Positions 12,999-23,624 of a stretch of DNA of 64,000 nt are shown piece after piece. A program made the translations under genes and the position numbers. Position 1 is the first letter of the stretch, and the number at the start of each line of letters is the position of its first letter. This DNA comes from Lingula anatina. Lineage: Eukaryota; Brachiopoda; Lingulata; Lingulida; Lingulidae. The stretch lies in the NCBI RefSeq assembly GCF_001039355.2, contig NW_019775968.1:1590448-1654447 (forward strand), in the 5' to 3' direction. The notes under the pieces were generated by a model. It was not told where the DNA came from, made no database searches, and saw only the letters and a program-made list of their open reading frames with translations.

Positions 12999-14243
12999 AT
13001 GGTGCCTGAAAAAAGCAACAACAAGCTTATACGTGTTGCTATGATCTCTGTGCACGGCAACCCCCTGGTGTCGGATTCAGAGCTGGGCTCCGACGGCAAG
13101 GGCGGACAAAACATTTATGTCCGTGAAGTCGGCAAGCAAATGTCCAAGCAGGGCTATGATGTCACCTGGTTTACGCGCAGCGAGTCTCCGGATGAAGTGG
13201 GCTTGGTCACATTATCACCGACTCTCAGGTGTCAGTATATCACGGCTGGACCCCAGGAGCACATTAACCGCGATTTCCTCTTTCCTTACCTCGAGGATTT
13301 CATTTCTCAAATTGACACTTCTAAATTCGACTGTGCATTTACGAACTACTGGCTCAGCGGTTACGTGGGCCTACGTTTAGACTTACCGCAACTTCACGTC
13401 CACCATTCCCTGGGGAGTCAGAAGTATGAGCGTGAGCCCATGCCAGAAATCGGACCAATTCGTCTGAAGGTAGAGGAAGCAATCAACAAACATGCTGATT
13501 GCGTAGTACACCAGACCACGTCTGAAGTCGAATCGTGTAAAGCGAAAAACCCGGTTCTCATTAAGGCTGGGATCAACACGGAACGATTCGAAGCGTTGGA
13601 TTCTAGGGCGGCGAAAAGAGACCTTGGTTTCAGTGACGATACCATTAATGTTTTATTTGCCGGGCGATTTGCAACACAGAAGGGCATTCCATTTGCCATC
13701 GAGGCCATGAAGAAAACCAAAGTTCCTCACCACTTTAGATTAATCGGAAACTACAGAGGTAGTGACTATGAATACCTTGTCCAAGAAAACCCTCAACTTG
13801 AATTTTTGGGTCAGAAAACTCCAGATGAACTTTCAAAGTACATGGCTGCATCGGACATTTTAATAATGCCATCTCTTTATGAACCATTCGGTATCGTTGC
13901 TATTGAAGCTATGGCCGCAGGCTGTTGCATGATAGTGACATCTGTAGGCGGACTAAATGAGATTGTGCAAGACGGTGTCCACGGTTGCAAAGTCCCCCCA
14001 GGTGACGCAGACGCGATCTGTGCTGCCTTTGAAAAACTTGCCAGAGATTTAAACAAAATGCGAGAAACTGGGGAGAACAATCGTAAAGTAGCATTCGAAC
14101 AATACAGCTGGGCAGCCACTGCCGGTAGCATCGGTCAGAAACTCAAAAACTTGCTCACCAGAGATAAACGCACGACCTTCGATAAGATATCCAAATCCTT
14201 CACACACAGAAATATAATTGGAACAAGAGTCGGTCGCGGTTAA
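12999..14243 (+). CDS. GT4-family (GT-B fold) glycosyltransferase, bacterial-like, intronless coding region
   Basis: The gene encodes 414 residues. Near the N-terminus ISVHGNP and GKGGQNIYVREVG (about residues 33-45) form the nucleotide-sugar-side glycine loop typical of sucrose-phosphate-synthase/MshA-like GT4 enzymes. HVHHSLGSQK and IKAGINTERF follow. The C-terminal Rossmann half has VLFAGRFATQKG and the hallmark E-x7-E pair, E295 and E303, in EPFGIVAIEA, followed by SVGGLNEIVQDG. No signal peptide or membrane segment is seen, so a cytosolic retaining transferase using an NDP-sugar is expected; donor and acceptor are unknown. I chose the ATG at 12999 because TTTTTAATTTTTACAG, a good 3' splice site, ends four bases before it. 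The reading frame stays open upstream to 12924, but that extension would be intronic. The only visible intron is in the 5' UTR, a pattern often seen in acquired genes. Bacterial origin is inference from motif style. Confidence 0.88.
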   Translation: MVPEKSNNKLIRVAMISVHGNPLVSDSELGSDGKGGQNIYVREVGKQMSKQGYDVTWFTRSESPDEVGLVTLSPTLRCQYITAGPQEHINRDFLFPYLEDFISQIDTSKFDCAFTNYWLSGYVGLRLDLPQLHVHHSLGSQKYEREPMPEIGPIRLKVEEAINKHADCVVHQTTSEVESCKAKNPVLIKAGINTERFEALDSRAAKRDLGFSDDTINVLFAGRFATQKGIPFAIEAMKKTKVPHHFRLIGNYRGSDYEYLVQENPQLEFLGQKTPDELSKYMAASDILIMPSLYEPFGIVAIEAMAAGCCMIVTSVGGLNEIVQDGVHGCKVPPGDADAICAAFEKLARDLNKMRETGENNRKVAFEQYSWAATAGSIGQKLKNLLTRDKRTTFDKISKSFTHRNIIGTRVGRG

Positions 14244-14381
14244 ATGTGCATGAACTAACTGGCGAACTTAATGTGCATGAAAAGACTATTTTATTTTGAT
14301 ATGAACTATTCTTTACAAACAAATGTCCATATTTCTGTATCATATTGTAATACACTGTACATAGACACACAGAAAATATAC

Positions 14382-14387
14382 ATTAAA
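14382..14387 (+). terminator. Poly(A) signal of the GT4 gene
   Basis: ATTAAA lies about 140 bases after the stop codon, followed by a T-rich stretch (GATTTTTGAT). This is a plausible cleavage and polyadenylation signal. Confidence 0.5.
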
Positions 14388-16253
14388 GATTTTTGATAAG
14401 ATATTCAAAGTGTTTTGTTACTTAAATCACGTTTTAATCATGCAATTTGTTGACATCTTGACAGAAAACTCCAAAGCGCGCTCAAATGTCAAATGTCAGC
14501 CCCTCAATGGTTTACGGACTAGGCCTAAAATAAGTTTACAGATTTCAGAACCCAATATACATGTAAACTGGATCCCGTAAAATTGAAAAAAAAAGTGCCA
14601 AACAATGAGCCAAATTACGTATAACGTTGATGTACTGTATCATAAAAAGCGGCTAAAATCAATAAAATCAAAAATGAAGTGTACATTTACGAGACATTCA
14701 GATGTAGACTATGCATTTAAAACCCTCGATGTCGTCGATTACATTGCTCTGGCTGACAGGTGCATGTATTATATAGTAAAACAGATATGACTCTGAATAT
14801 TCCAGGAAAAAAAATCTGTATATTTCGGGGCAACAGTACCAGAGACGGATACTAGATCTATGTTCACTTTACCAGTCAGCTGTATAATCTCCTTTTAACC
14901 AGGTTCGGAAATTGTATTACGATTCAAATAGTAATGTCGCACCTTATTGGTGTTATTTCTATCCTTGATCTGAATTATAAACGTAAACAAAGTGCGACAT
15001 CACGAGTCGCTACTTAATATCTGTATTACTTTGCACTGAAATGGGTTAGATCGTCCGATTGCTCTCGAACACTGGCGGGTTCAGCAGGCCAGTCGTGTAT
15101 CATTTTTTTTTTCTGAAGTATGACAAAAACGTTATCCACTGTTATTTTCCTGTCATTTCAGTTTAATACAAATGATATAGTTCTTGATTAAGTCATCGTT
15201 ATTATGTAAATCTTACCTTATTTTTTCTCTGAACGAGATTTTGAGATTCTGAAGGTCGTTCAAGGTTATAATATCGAGGAAAATTCCCAAGGACGGGTAA
15301 TGTTAATGTTCAGCCATGTTAAATACTGCCTTACCACAGAAGCACGCGTCACGCAATCGATTTTATCTTACATATTTGTTGAAAAAAATAAGTCCTATTC
15401 TGCACAGCTGATGTACTTAACTATGTACGCCTGAGGAATGTCAAAGGAGAAAAAAATAGTAAAAAAATAACTACCAAACATATGCCTTTTGACACATTGT
15501 CCGATGTTTGACTTCATTTTTTACAAGCGTCCCTATTTCCTGAAAATGTGTTGGAAAGCGTATGCCGGGTAGAAGAAAGGCACCGCTAACTGCTCTATAT
15601 ATAACGTACCACCAAACGTAACACCAATTATGCTGTTTTATATTAAAAATACCAATAAAGTAAGATATGATTACAAAATTATATTATATTTGTCAAAACG
15701 ATGTAATTATCCCTGGCAGAGTACCAAAGAAAGAAGGCAAGACGACTATCTATAAAAATTCCTTGAGGTTGATTTCCACTTTCCCTCGGCCCAAATGTGA
15801 GCTTCTACAGTGCACACCTATCGCACACCTATCGCACGCCCTTGAATATGCCAAAACAATGAAAATTTGGTTTTTACATATAGGGAGCTTTACCATAGAA
15901 TTATCCCTGAGGATGACCCAGTGAACTTGAGTGAAGTGTTCGTTCGGCCTTGTTGGCCTATGCTATCCGTAATACTGTAAATGATTTGAAAACAGCTTGG
16001 GCTTTATCTATCGTATTTTATTACAGACAAACATGTAGAGCATGTAAGTTTTTTGAACATTCTTGTGTTTGCATTGTCAGTGTCCTGCTAGTAGACAGGA
16101 TGGGGAGGGTGGGGAGCTTGAAAGTGCCGCTTTTTTGACTGGAATACATGTATGCCATCTCTCAAGTAAGGTCAACCAAAGGGGGAAAACGGGCCCCCTT
16201 TTCAGAAAAAGACTCCCTTTTAAATTGCTAGCTATAGGCATGTACATGCCCGG

Positions 16254-16422
16254 CAGGGGCGGATTTAGGCCGTCTTCTGGGTCTTCCGGAAGACGGTCAA
16301 ATTTTCAAGTTTACATTGACGGGTATTTAATTTTTTCTGTCGGAAGACGGTCAAAAATGGTGGATGGATCAACGAAGATAATTTGGAAGACTGTCAGAAA
16401 TTATCTCTGGATCCGCCCATGC
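16254..16422. mobile_element. Short MITE with GGGGCGGAT-type terminal repeats
   Basis: About 165 bases begin CAGGGGCGGATTTAGG and end CTGGATCCGCCCATG, so the ends are imperfect inverted repeats. Inside, GGAAGACGGTCAAA occurs twice, about 50 bases apart. No coding capacity and no clear target-site duplication were found. CAGGGGCGGATCC-type termini resemble hAT-derived MITEs, which is an inference. Confidence 0.5.
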
Positions 16423-17216
16423 ATGGTTTTAATTATTCTAACGTCTTCATGTAAAATCCAACAGATTTATACCAAGGTCTTTTTTTTCCTATTTTACCCC
16501 AGTCTCTTGCATTCTGGTGTGTTGCACAGTAGGTACATGTATGATTAGGACACGTGAATAGGATTTTTCCGTCGAAGTCGTAGTTGCGGTTGTATGATTG
16601 ATCATCGCAGACCAGCACGTAAGGCTAAACTAGTAAAATCAATAAAATGTTCATTAGCGGAAAATTTCACAAACGGTGACTGGGATGCGCCTTCCATAAT
16701 TATTGAATGAAGTAGTAATATGTAGTCTATTTTCCAAATGATATCTGCCACTGGAATACGAGATTTTCTTTTTAGATGCTTGTACTAGTGTCCAAAGGTA
16801 CCTTTAAATAAATAACAAATAAATTAATTTTATTATATCATGTCTCCAGCTTCTTAGCTTCCCATACAGAAAGAAAATCACTCCTTTTGCTTTAGAGTCG
16901 AATTTGTACGCAAAGTTATGCAAGACATAGAGGCCGACATATTGACACAATATTCTTCATGGAAGTGATTTTTTAACGCGAAGTAAAATATCGATCTGCA
17001 TAGTTAATTAAGGTCAAACTGTTTATGTTCAAGTGGATATAGTAGGTTGCAGTGCGATTATGGTAATGTCTGTGCACGCGCGCAAATGACGTGTGTGTGT
17101 GTGTCTATAAAGGTTTTAAATGTCCATTACTTGATACGATGAATAGCATATACCAGCTGCCTTTTAGGAATTTTTGGGTCCCTGATTTACTTCGAAAAAG
17201 TTGGAAACTGTTTTTC

Positions 17217-17455
17217 ACACATGTACACACACACACACACACACATGCATATACACACACACACACACACACATGCATACACACACACACACACACACTC
17301 ACACACACATGCATATACACACACACACACACATGCATACACACACACATACACACACACACACATGCATATACACACACACACACACACATGCATATAC
17401 ACACACAAATAAATAAATAAATAAATTAATTAATTAATTAAATAAAATAAAATAA
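17217..17455. repeat. (AC)n microsatellite with periodic ATGCAT interruptions
   Basis: Blocks of AC/CA of 15-30 bases are punctuated by CATGCATA, then give way to (AAAT)n and (TTAA)n. It is long and polymorphic-looking with no coding role, although five overlapping His/Thr and Cys/Val ORFs run through it. Confidence 0.95.
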
Positions 17456-18197
17456 AGATAATAAAAACAGTAACGATAATAATTAAAAAGATATGAAAAA
17501 GGGGGTCATCGGTTCGAAACTTAATTTCCTGTTTTAGCAATATGATCTACCAATTAACCTACTTGGGACTATTGATCCCTCGGACTTTCTTGATGCGTGG
17601 TGATGTCTTCTCATTAGTGATTCATTGCATTGCTCATTGATACCGAACAGTGATAAACATCCCTGAAAAACAAACTATAAATTCGTTTCAATAATGAAAC
17701 AACACTCCTTTCGATTTAATTCCTGATACTTTTGTAGCAAAATCATTTCTAACAATGAATATGAAGGGACCGCTGAAAACGGCATCATTTCCCCGCGAAA
17801 AAGAACGACGTCAATGAAATGTTTATTATTATCTTCTCGTTTCACGCTTCAGCAAGAAGGGGACTTATTCAGACCCGGTAGCATGCAGACACGAAAATTA
17901 GTTTAATGGCATTATTTACCACCATTATAGGCTCTATGGGTAATCCCCTGGTGAGGTTCACCAATAAAAAGTCAGAGACGACATACACGGCAGTCACATA
18001 CCTAGAAAAAGTCTATTCTATTGGTATTTTTGATTATTAAAAAACAATTAATAAAAATACTAATGTAAATATAATTAAAAGAAATCAGAGCTCTCTGTCT
18101 TCAATTTATATTACACATAAGTGCATTTCGCAAACCATCTTAAAAACAAAGGTAAATAAGGAACTAGACTGGAAAAAATATGAACTGTAAAAATCAC

Positions 18198-18205
18198 TAT
18201 AAAAT
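18198..18205 (+). promoter_or_regulatory. TATA box of AA15 gene 1
   Basis: TATAAAAT lies 79 bases upstream of the ATG at 18277, leaving room for a short unspliced 5' UTR. The second AA15 gene has the same arrangement. Confidence 0.55.
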
Positions 18206-18276
18206 GGCCGAAATCTGTCTAGTACAACACAAGACAAATTTCACTATTACAAAGAATCAAAATAAACGTAGAGGCA

Positions 18277-19856
18277 ATGTCAGTAAGGTACATGCTGTAT
18301 CTCCTTTGTTGTGCCGCCAGTGTTTGTGGCCATGGGCGTTTGATGGAGCCCCCGTCCCGCTCAAGCTTATGGAGGTTTCAAGAATTCAGCGGGAGAGTGA
18401 GACCAAATTATAACGATAATGAACTGTTTTGTGGAGGGATTTTTGTAAGTTTTTTTTTACTTGAGCAATAAACAGAATGTTTCGATCCACTGTAAAGAAC
18501 GGTGATAAAATTTTGAACGGCTTTTGAATCAGGCGTGTTAAAGTGAGCAGCCCTGACATACTTAAATCATTTTCCTTCTTCAGAATTTTTTTTCACCTGA
18601 TACGAAAACCAGTGTTCATTTTGACTATGAATGGTTTTCTTTGAAGTACAGAAACAAAAATCATTACCTCGTTTTTACGTTTAATTCCAGAGGCAGTACC
18701 GACAAAATGGAGGGCAATGTGGCGTGTGTGGAGACCCCTGGGACGAACCACCACCTAGAGCTAACGAAAATGGTGGCACTTTCGACTTCGGAATCATTTC
18801 GCGCATTTATAAAATTGGTAAAACAATCACAGCTAAAGTCGACATCACTGCAAATCACAGAGGTTGGTTTGAATTTCGTTTATGTCCAAATGACGAGCCT
18901 ACTGTACAGGTTACTCACGAGTGCCTGGATCAATATCTCTTGGAACTCGCCGACGGCTCAGGAACACGCTGGGAAGTCAGTTCAGATGAGAAAAGATTGT
19001 TTGAGATCCAACTTCGTTTGCCATCCTTCCTCCGCTGTGAGCACTGTGTTTTCCAATGGAAATACCATGCAGGTAATTATGTAGAGCAAATAATCAGTTC
19101 AAAACTCTATTATAGTCGATTTACTTCACGTTTTCGATCCTTTTCCTCCGTGTGCAATGTCACCCTTACCTTTTCTATAACTTAAAAATAATCTTTAAAT
19201 AAAGTTCTCGTCGAATTTAAGTTATTGCTGTCTTTTGCAAATTGCTCATTGTTATTCAACTGGTCCAGTAAATATATTGTAAACATCGTGTATGACTTTT
19301 CAAGTCAGACCTTTGCAATCGATCCTGCTTCTCTTCACACAAAAATCCTGCCACTTCTTTTGAATACAATGCAAAATGTCACTCATTTACTTAAAATACA
19401 TGTAAATCATTTTTTCTTTTGTTAACTACACAAACAGTATAACCTGACATATAATAGATTACATCTGAAAGGTATGGGAAATAAAATGACTCCCAGGATA
19501 AGCAAATCTCGTTTTCTTTCCAAGGAAATACATGGGGGACTAGAGAACAAGAGGAGTTTTACGGTTGTGCAGATATCCAGATCACCGATGATGACGCAAA
19601 ACTGACAGTCAGTTCGACAATTGCGACTGGTGTAACAACAAGCACATTTCCAATTACTAGCAGCACAACTACCGCATCGGCCCTCCTGGAGACTGATTCA
19701 GCAGCGATTGAACCCTTGTCTTCCAAACCAACAAGTAAACAATGTGTGGGTTTACCTCCGTACGACAGGAACATAGCCATAAACGAATGGTGCACCGACC
19801 AGTGCAATAAGATACCAATGTACTGCCCCCCTACTATGTGTATCTGTGAATATTAG
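18277..19856 (+). CDS. AA15 lytic polysaccharide monooxygenase, gene 1 (one Cys-rich module)
   Basis: AA15 enzymes are secreted copper monooxygenases that cut chitin or cellulose oxidatively. Three exons (18277-18444, 18691-19072, 19525-19856) give 293 residues. A signal peptide (1-18) ends just before HGRLMEPPSR, so His19 becomes the N-terminal His of the copper brace. ITANHRGWFEF carries the likely second brace His. CGVCGDPWDE, VTHECLDQ and CVFQWKYHAG are typical AA15 blocks, the last holding the candidate axial Tyr. After WGTREQEEFYGCADIQI comes a Ser/Thr-rich linker of roughly 55 residues. A six-Cys module (about 257-291: CVGLPPY, NEWCTDQCN, YCPPTMC) ends the protein. Intron positions and phases (0 and 1) equal those of the second gene 1.5 kb downstream, so the two arose by tandem duplication. 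Substrate cannot be read from sequence. Confidence 0.9.
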
Positions 19857-19982
19857 CTCATCCGCCGCACGAAGTCCTATGACGCCACCCAATTTTGGAC
19901 AAAACACCGCGGATACCTGTCATGATTTACCTGGCGATAGTAACCAAATCATTTGACTTACCAACTGCCAGTTTTTATGAAC

Positions 19983-19988
19983 AATAAA
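19983..19988 (+). terminator. Poly(A) signal of AA15 gene 1
   Basis: AATAAA lies 127 bases after the stop codon, with T-rich sequence about 15 bases downstream. Confidence 0.6.
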
Positions 19989-19989
19989 T

Positions 19990-21237
19990 GCTTGAAATAT
20001 TTTTTTCCTAATTTTGACCGATAGCTTCCTTTGAATTTTTTAATAACCCGTCTTTTTTCTTTGTGGATCAACTTATCAAATTTGCGTCATCATTGAGATA
20101 GGCTAATTAAAATTGACATTTCAACATTTAGGATTTCAGACCTCATAAGTACAAACAAATAAGGAAATATTGTTTTACTACGTTCCGCATGCTCTATAAT
20201 GATTGGCACGGCTATTAACTGGAGACAAATATGTTAATGAGGTTTGTCATCGAAATAAACATTTCCGTCACGGGAGACAGAAGTCGCCGTATCGGAAGCC
20301 AACGGCACTCTCGTGGCTTTTTGTCCGAATAAGATGTTAAATTGTATTTTTTTTGCACCACCTTTACTCCAGCAAACCCTGAAACGTAAACTTCCCCTCT
20401 CTTCTTATCACAGGAAAATGCCCGATTCATGAAGCATAACATCGATTGTTGGTATTATCACCAACTTGATGGATATATACGATAGGTTAAACTGACGTCA
20501 TTGATGACGAGACTAGCATAGTGACCAATCTAAAAACAAATATCATGAAACTATAATTTGGATATCAAAATTGTCATCAATCACGATAGCGAGACAGTCA
20601 TGGCAATAAACACCACTTCTTCTTTAGATAAGATCTATGGTGACCCTACCGGTCCACGGTGAGATGACCCTTGGCAATTGCCCCCCCTCCCCTTAACGCT
20701 ACCTCCACTTAATGCAAGATCGAAAAATAAAATACGTGACATACCCTTAACATATAAAAGGAGCCTTATTTATTAAAAAAAATTAGCTTATTTAGATGAA
20801 TACTTTAAGCGGTAACGAAGATATCTCTTCACACAGATGAACAAGGAAATATGAACATGAGTGATTCATGTTCCTGTGCTGACCGATAGTTTGACGGCTT
20901 AACACATGTAGCCTCTTTCATTTGATATAAGCAGCCAGATTTAAAATCAATACAGAGGAATCTGGGTTGTGTGCACAGTTAAATTCAGTTTTAATAAAAA
21001 CGGAATTGACTCCCACTGAGGGTGAACTTCCGTGATGCTATGGTCACTTCACGCTTCAGTGTCTTGTCCACGACTTCATAGACCAGATCTCATGTGTCAC
21101 TTCCTCGCTGATTGCGATACGGCTACCTTGATCTTCAGTTATTTGACTCACGTTTAACTCACCTAGATTTATGGTGCCGTCTGAATCACAAATCACAAAA
21201 AATTAATATCTCTTATCAATGTGTCACTTAAATTTGC
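19990..21237. other. Spacer between the two AA15 genes
   Basis: About 1.2 kb of non-coding DNA. I found no third copy or AA15 pseudogene remnant and no recognisable mobile element. It includes the upstream promoter region of gene 2. Confidence 0.5.
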
Positions 21238-21245
21238 TATAAAAG
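21238..21245 (+). promoter_or_regulatory. TATA box of AA15 gene 2
   Basis: TATAAAAG lies 102 bases upstream of the chosen ATG at 21340. It is a canonical match and fits transcription starting near 21268. Confidence 0.6.
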
Positions 21246-21339
21246 GGGTGAACTACCTCAGTCAATCCAGAAAAAGAAATTTAGCAAGACACTACCGAGC
21301 AAAAGTATTTTGTGTAGAGTATCACTGGAACAGACGACA

Positions 21340-23082
21340 ATGTTGATGAGCTTGTATTTCACCCTGGCGTTCGCACTTAACGCCTTACCAAGTGTATTTG
21401 GCCACGGTCGCTTGATTGAGCCTCCGTCCCGATCTAGTCTGTGGAGATTTCAAGAATTCGTTGACTTAGTGACACCCAACTACAATGACAACGAGCTTTT
21501 TTGTGGAGGAGTTTTCGTGAGTATTTCATAAGATATTGTAATCTATAATCTATATCCTTACATCGTCAGTTTCCTAGTTTGTTGGATGGAGCTCATGTAT
21601 ATTCATTATCTATATATTATGTTTTGATAATTATTCTTTGGAGTACTTTCTCTAAAGGGAATGCGGGGATGTCTCATTCTCTCATGGCTCTGCGTATTTA
21701 GGAATAGATGGCAAAACGCACTAAAATTCTGTAATAATTGAGCTATCTAAACCATACAATTAATTGCTAACCTCATCTTAGCCTAATTAGTTAAAAAAAG
21801 TATTCATTCTCTTTTTAGAGACAATATCAGCGCAACGGCGGCAAATGTGGCGTGTGCGGGGATCCGTGGGACGAACCATCACCGAGGGCTAACGAAAACG
21901 GCGGGATTTATGACTTTGGAATCACATCACGTTACTACAAAAAGGGGCAAGTTTTCACCACAGAGGTCGACTTGACTGCCAATCACAAGGGGTGGTTTGA
22001 ATTCCGCATTTGTCCCAATGACGACCCTTCTGTCCAGGTTACGCACGAGTGTCTCGATCAGCATCTTCTCCAACTTGCCGACGGCTCCGGGACAAGATGG
22101 GAAGTGAACACAGACGAAAACAAAGTGTTTGAGCTTCGACTTCGTTTGCCATCTGACCTCCTCTGTAACCACTGTGTTTTCCAGTGGAAATACCACACAG
22201 GTAAGTAGCCCTATCACATGTATTTTGGAATTATCTTCACGTAGTACGCATGTCCTTAGCCATTAACAACAACAACAATAATAAACATGCAGCTAAAATA
22301 ATTTGCAATCAGCTAATTCTGGCAGTTGCCCGTAAAGCCCATCAATTGTACTTACCTTTTTTGTTTGTTTCTTATAAACAGGTAACTCATGGGGCACAGA
22401 TGACCAGGAAGAATTTTACGGTTGTGCAGATATTCAGATTAGCGAAAATGGTGCCGTGCCGTCCACCACGACGGCAAAGCCTACCACTGGCACAACTAGC
22501 ACAACAGCGTCAACTGTCAGCACAACCACTGCAGCCGTCTCCACAACACGTGTACCTACCAGCACAACCGCACCAACTACCACAAGCACAACTTCCAAGC
22601 CAATTCCCACATCAAGTGTACCTACCAGCACAACCACATCAGCAACCAAAAGTACAACTACCAAGCCCATTCCCACATCAAGCAAGGCTACCACCACCGC
22701 GCCTGCATCCTCAAGCACAACAACCGCCACTGTCTCGTCCAGCACACCGGCGGCATCCAACTTGATTTGTGTGGGCGTGCCACCATATAACACTCATCTT
22801 GGAGTCAACGAGTGGTGTACAACTAGCTGTAATGCTGTACCGTCGTACTGTCCCCCTACTATGTGCAGCTGTCGCAGTCCACCGCCGCCCGTTGAAACGG
22901 AAAAAGATGATGAAGCAAGCTCACCCGAGACCGGCACTCCAGTTGATGAACTGCCAGATAAGGTTCGCTGTGTTGCCGTCCCACCTTATGACAAAGATGT
23001 CGGAATTAACGAATGGTGCACAACCAGCTGTAATGCTTTCCCAGTGTACTGTCCCCCTACTATGTGTGCTTGTTCTGCATAA
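21340..23082 (+). CDS. AA15 lytic polysaccharide monooxygenase, gene 2 (mucin-like linker and two Cys-rich modules)
   Basis: Three exons (21340-21516, 21819-22200, 22382-23082) give 419 residues. A signal peptide (1-21) ends at VFG, exposing His22 of HGRLIEPPSR as the copper-brace N-terminus. The catalytic domain carries CGVCGDPWDE, LTANHKGWFEF (second brace His), VTHECLDQ and CVFQWKYHTG, then NSWGTDDQEEFYGCADIQI. A roughly 100-residue Thr/Ser/Pro linker follows, probably heavily O-glycosylated. Two copies of a six-Cys module (about 316-350 and 383-417, each with NEWCTTSCNA and YCPPTMC) are joined by a Pro/acidic spacer. The middle exon is 382 nt, exactly as in gene 1, but linker and module number differ. 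Another in-frame ATG lies two codons downstream. The modules may bind carbohydrate or matrix; that role is inferred only from their position. Confidence 0.92.
22768..23079 (+). repeat. Duplicated six-Cys C-terminal module in AA15 gene 2
   Basis: Two units of about 35 codons share C-V-x-V-PPY, NEWCTTSCNA and YCPPTMC at the same spacing, with an acidic/Pro spacer (PPPPVETEKDDE) between them. AA15 gene 1 has one diverged unit at 19743-19847. All three have six cysteines, suggesting three disulphides. Confidence 0.8.
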
Positions 23083-23618
23083 CATGCTTGTTCCAAGTAT
23101 ACGCTCTTTTAAGTAAGCCGATTATGCATGAATCGAAAGAGCATTGAAATCGAATCCCATCATTCCATATATATTATTAATCGTTGAAAGTTTTGACAAA
23201 TTTCAAAAGCAACAAAATGGCTTGCTTTCAGGTATTCTTGCATAAATGTAAGGCTTCTTATTTTAACATAAAATTTGGGGAAGACATTTACTTAAAGCAG
23301 ACCATTTCCGTCCTTAAACGTAGCTTATGTTTGCAATCAGTGCTCTGACAAATCGTTTTCTCGTAAAATTTGTGAGGGATTTTTAAAATTTTCTCCTTTT
23401 ATACAACTTATTAAATTTTGAATATGATGTGAATTAACTTTCTTAATATTATTTTATGGATATAGAAAATACAGCATTCTATTTTTATGATTGAAAAGAA
23501 CTTTGATATACATATATCTTTATATAAATTTAAATATCTGTATTTTAAAATACCAAAGGATATACATTGTATGCTACTTTGATATTCATCCTGTATCAGT
23601 TTGTCATATATTTTTTCA

Positions 23619-23624
23619 AATAAA
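23619..23624 (+). terminator. Candidate poly(A) signal of AA15 gene 2
   Basis: AATAAA lies 537 bases after the stop in AT-rich DNA, followed within 25 bases by a long T-rich tract. It is the best AATAAA I saw downstream, though earlier weaker signals could be used. Confidence 0.35.

Larger units (their letters stand above)
14400..18190. other. Intergenic region between the GT4 gene and the AA15 pair
   Basis: No gene is recognised. It contains a small MITE (16254-16422), an (AC)n/ATGCAT satellite (17217-17407) and an AAAT/ATTA-rich tract (17408-17455). ORFs inside the AC tract are repeat artefacts. Confidence 0.5.

Noticed and set aside
13418-14131. Minus-strand ORFs of 84-100 codons opposite the GT4 gene
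   Set aside because: Shadows of the well-supported plus-strand coding frame.
12999-14243. GT4 gene as bacterial contamination
   Set aside because: It carries a TATA box, a 5' UTR intron and a poly(A) signal, and sits in continuous animal sequence with no N nearby.
17091-17420. Overlapping His/Thr and Cys/Val ORFs on both strands
   Set aside because: Pure translation of an (AC)n microsatellite.
22434-22793. Val-rich minus-strand ORF of 119 codons
   Set aside because: Antisense of the Thr-rich linker of AA15 gene 2.
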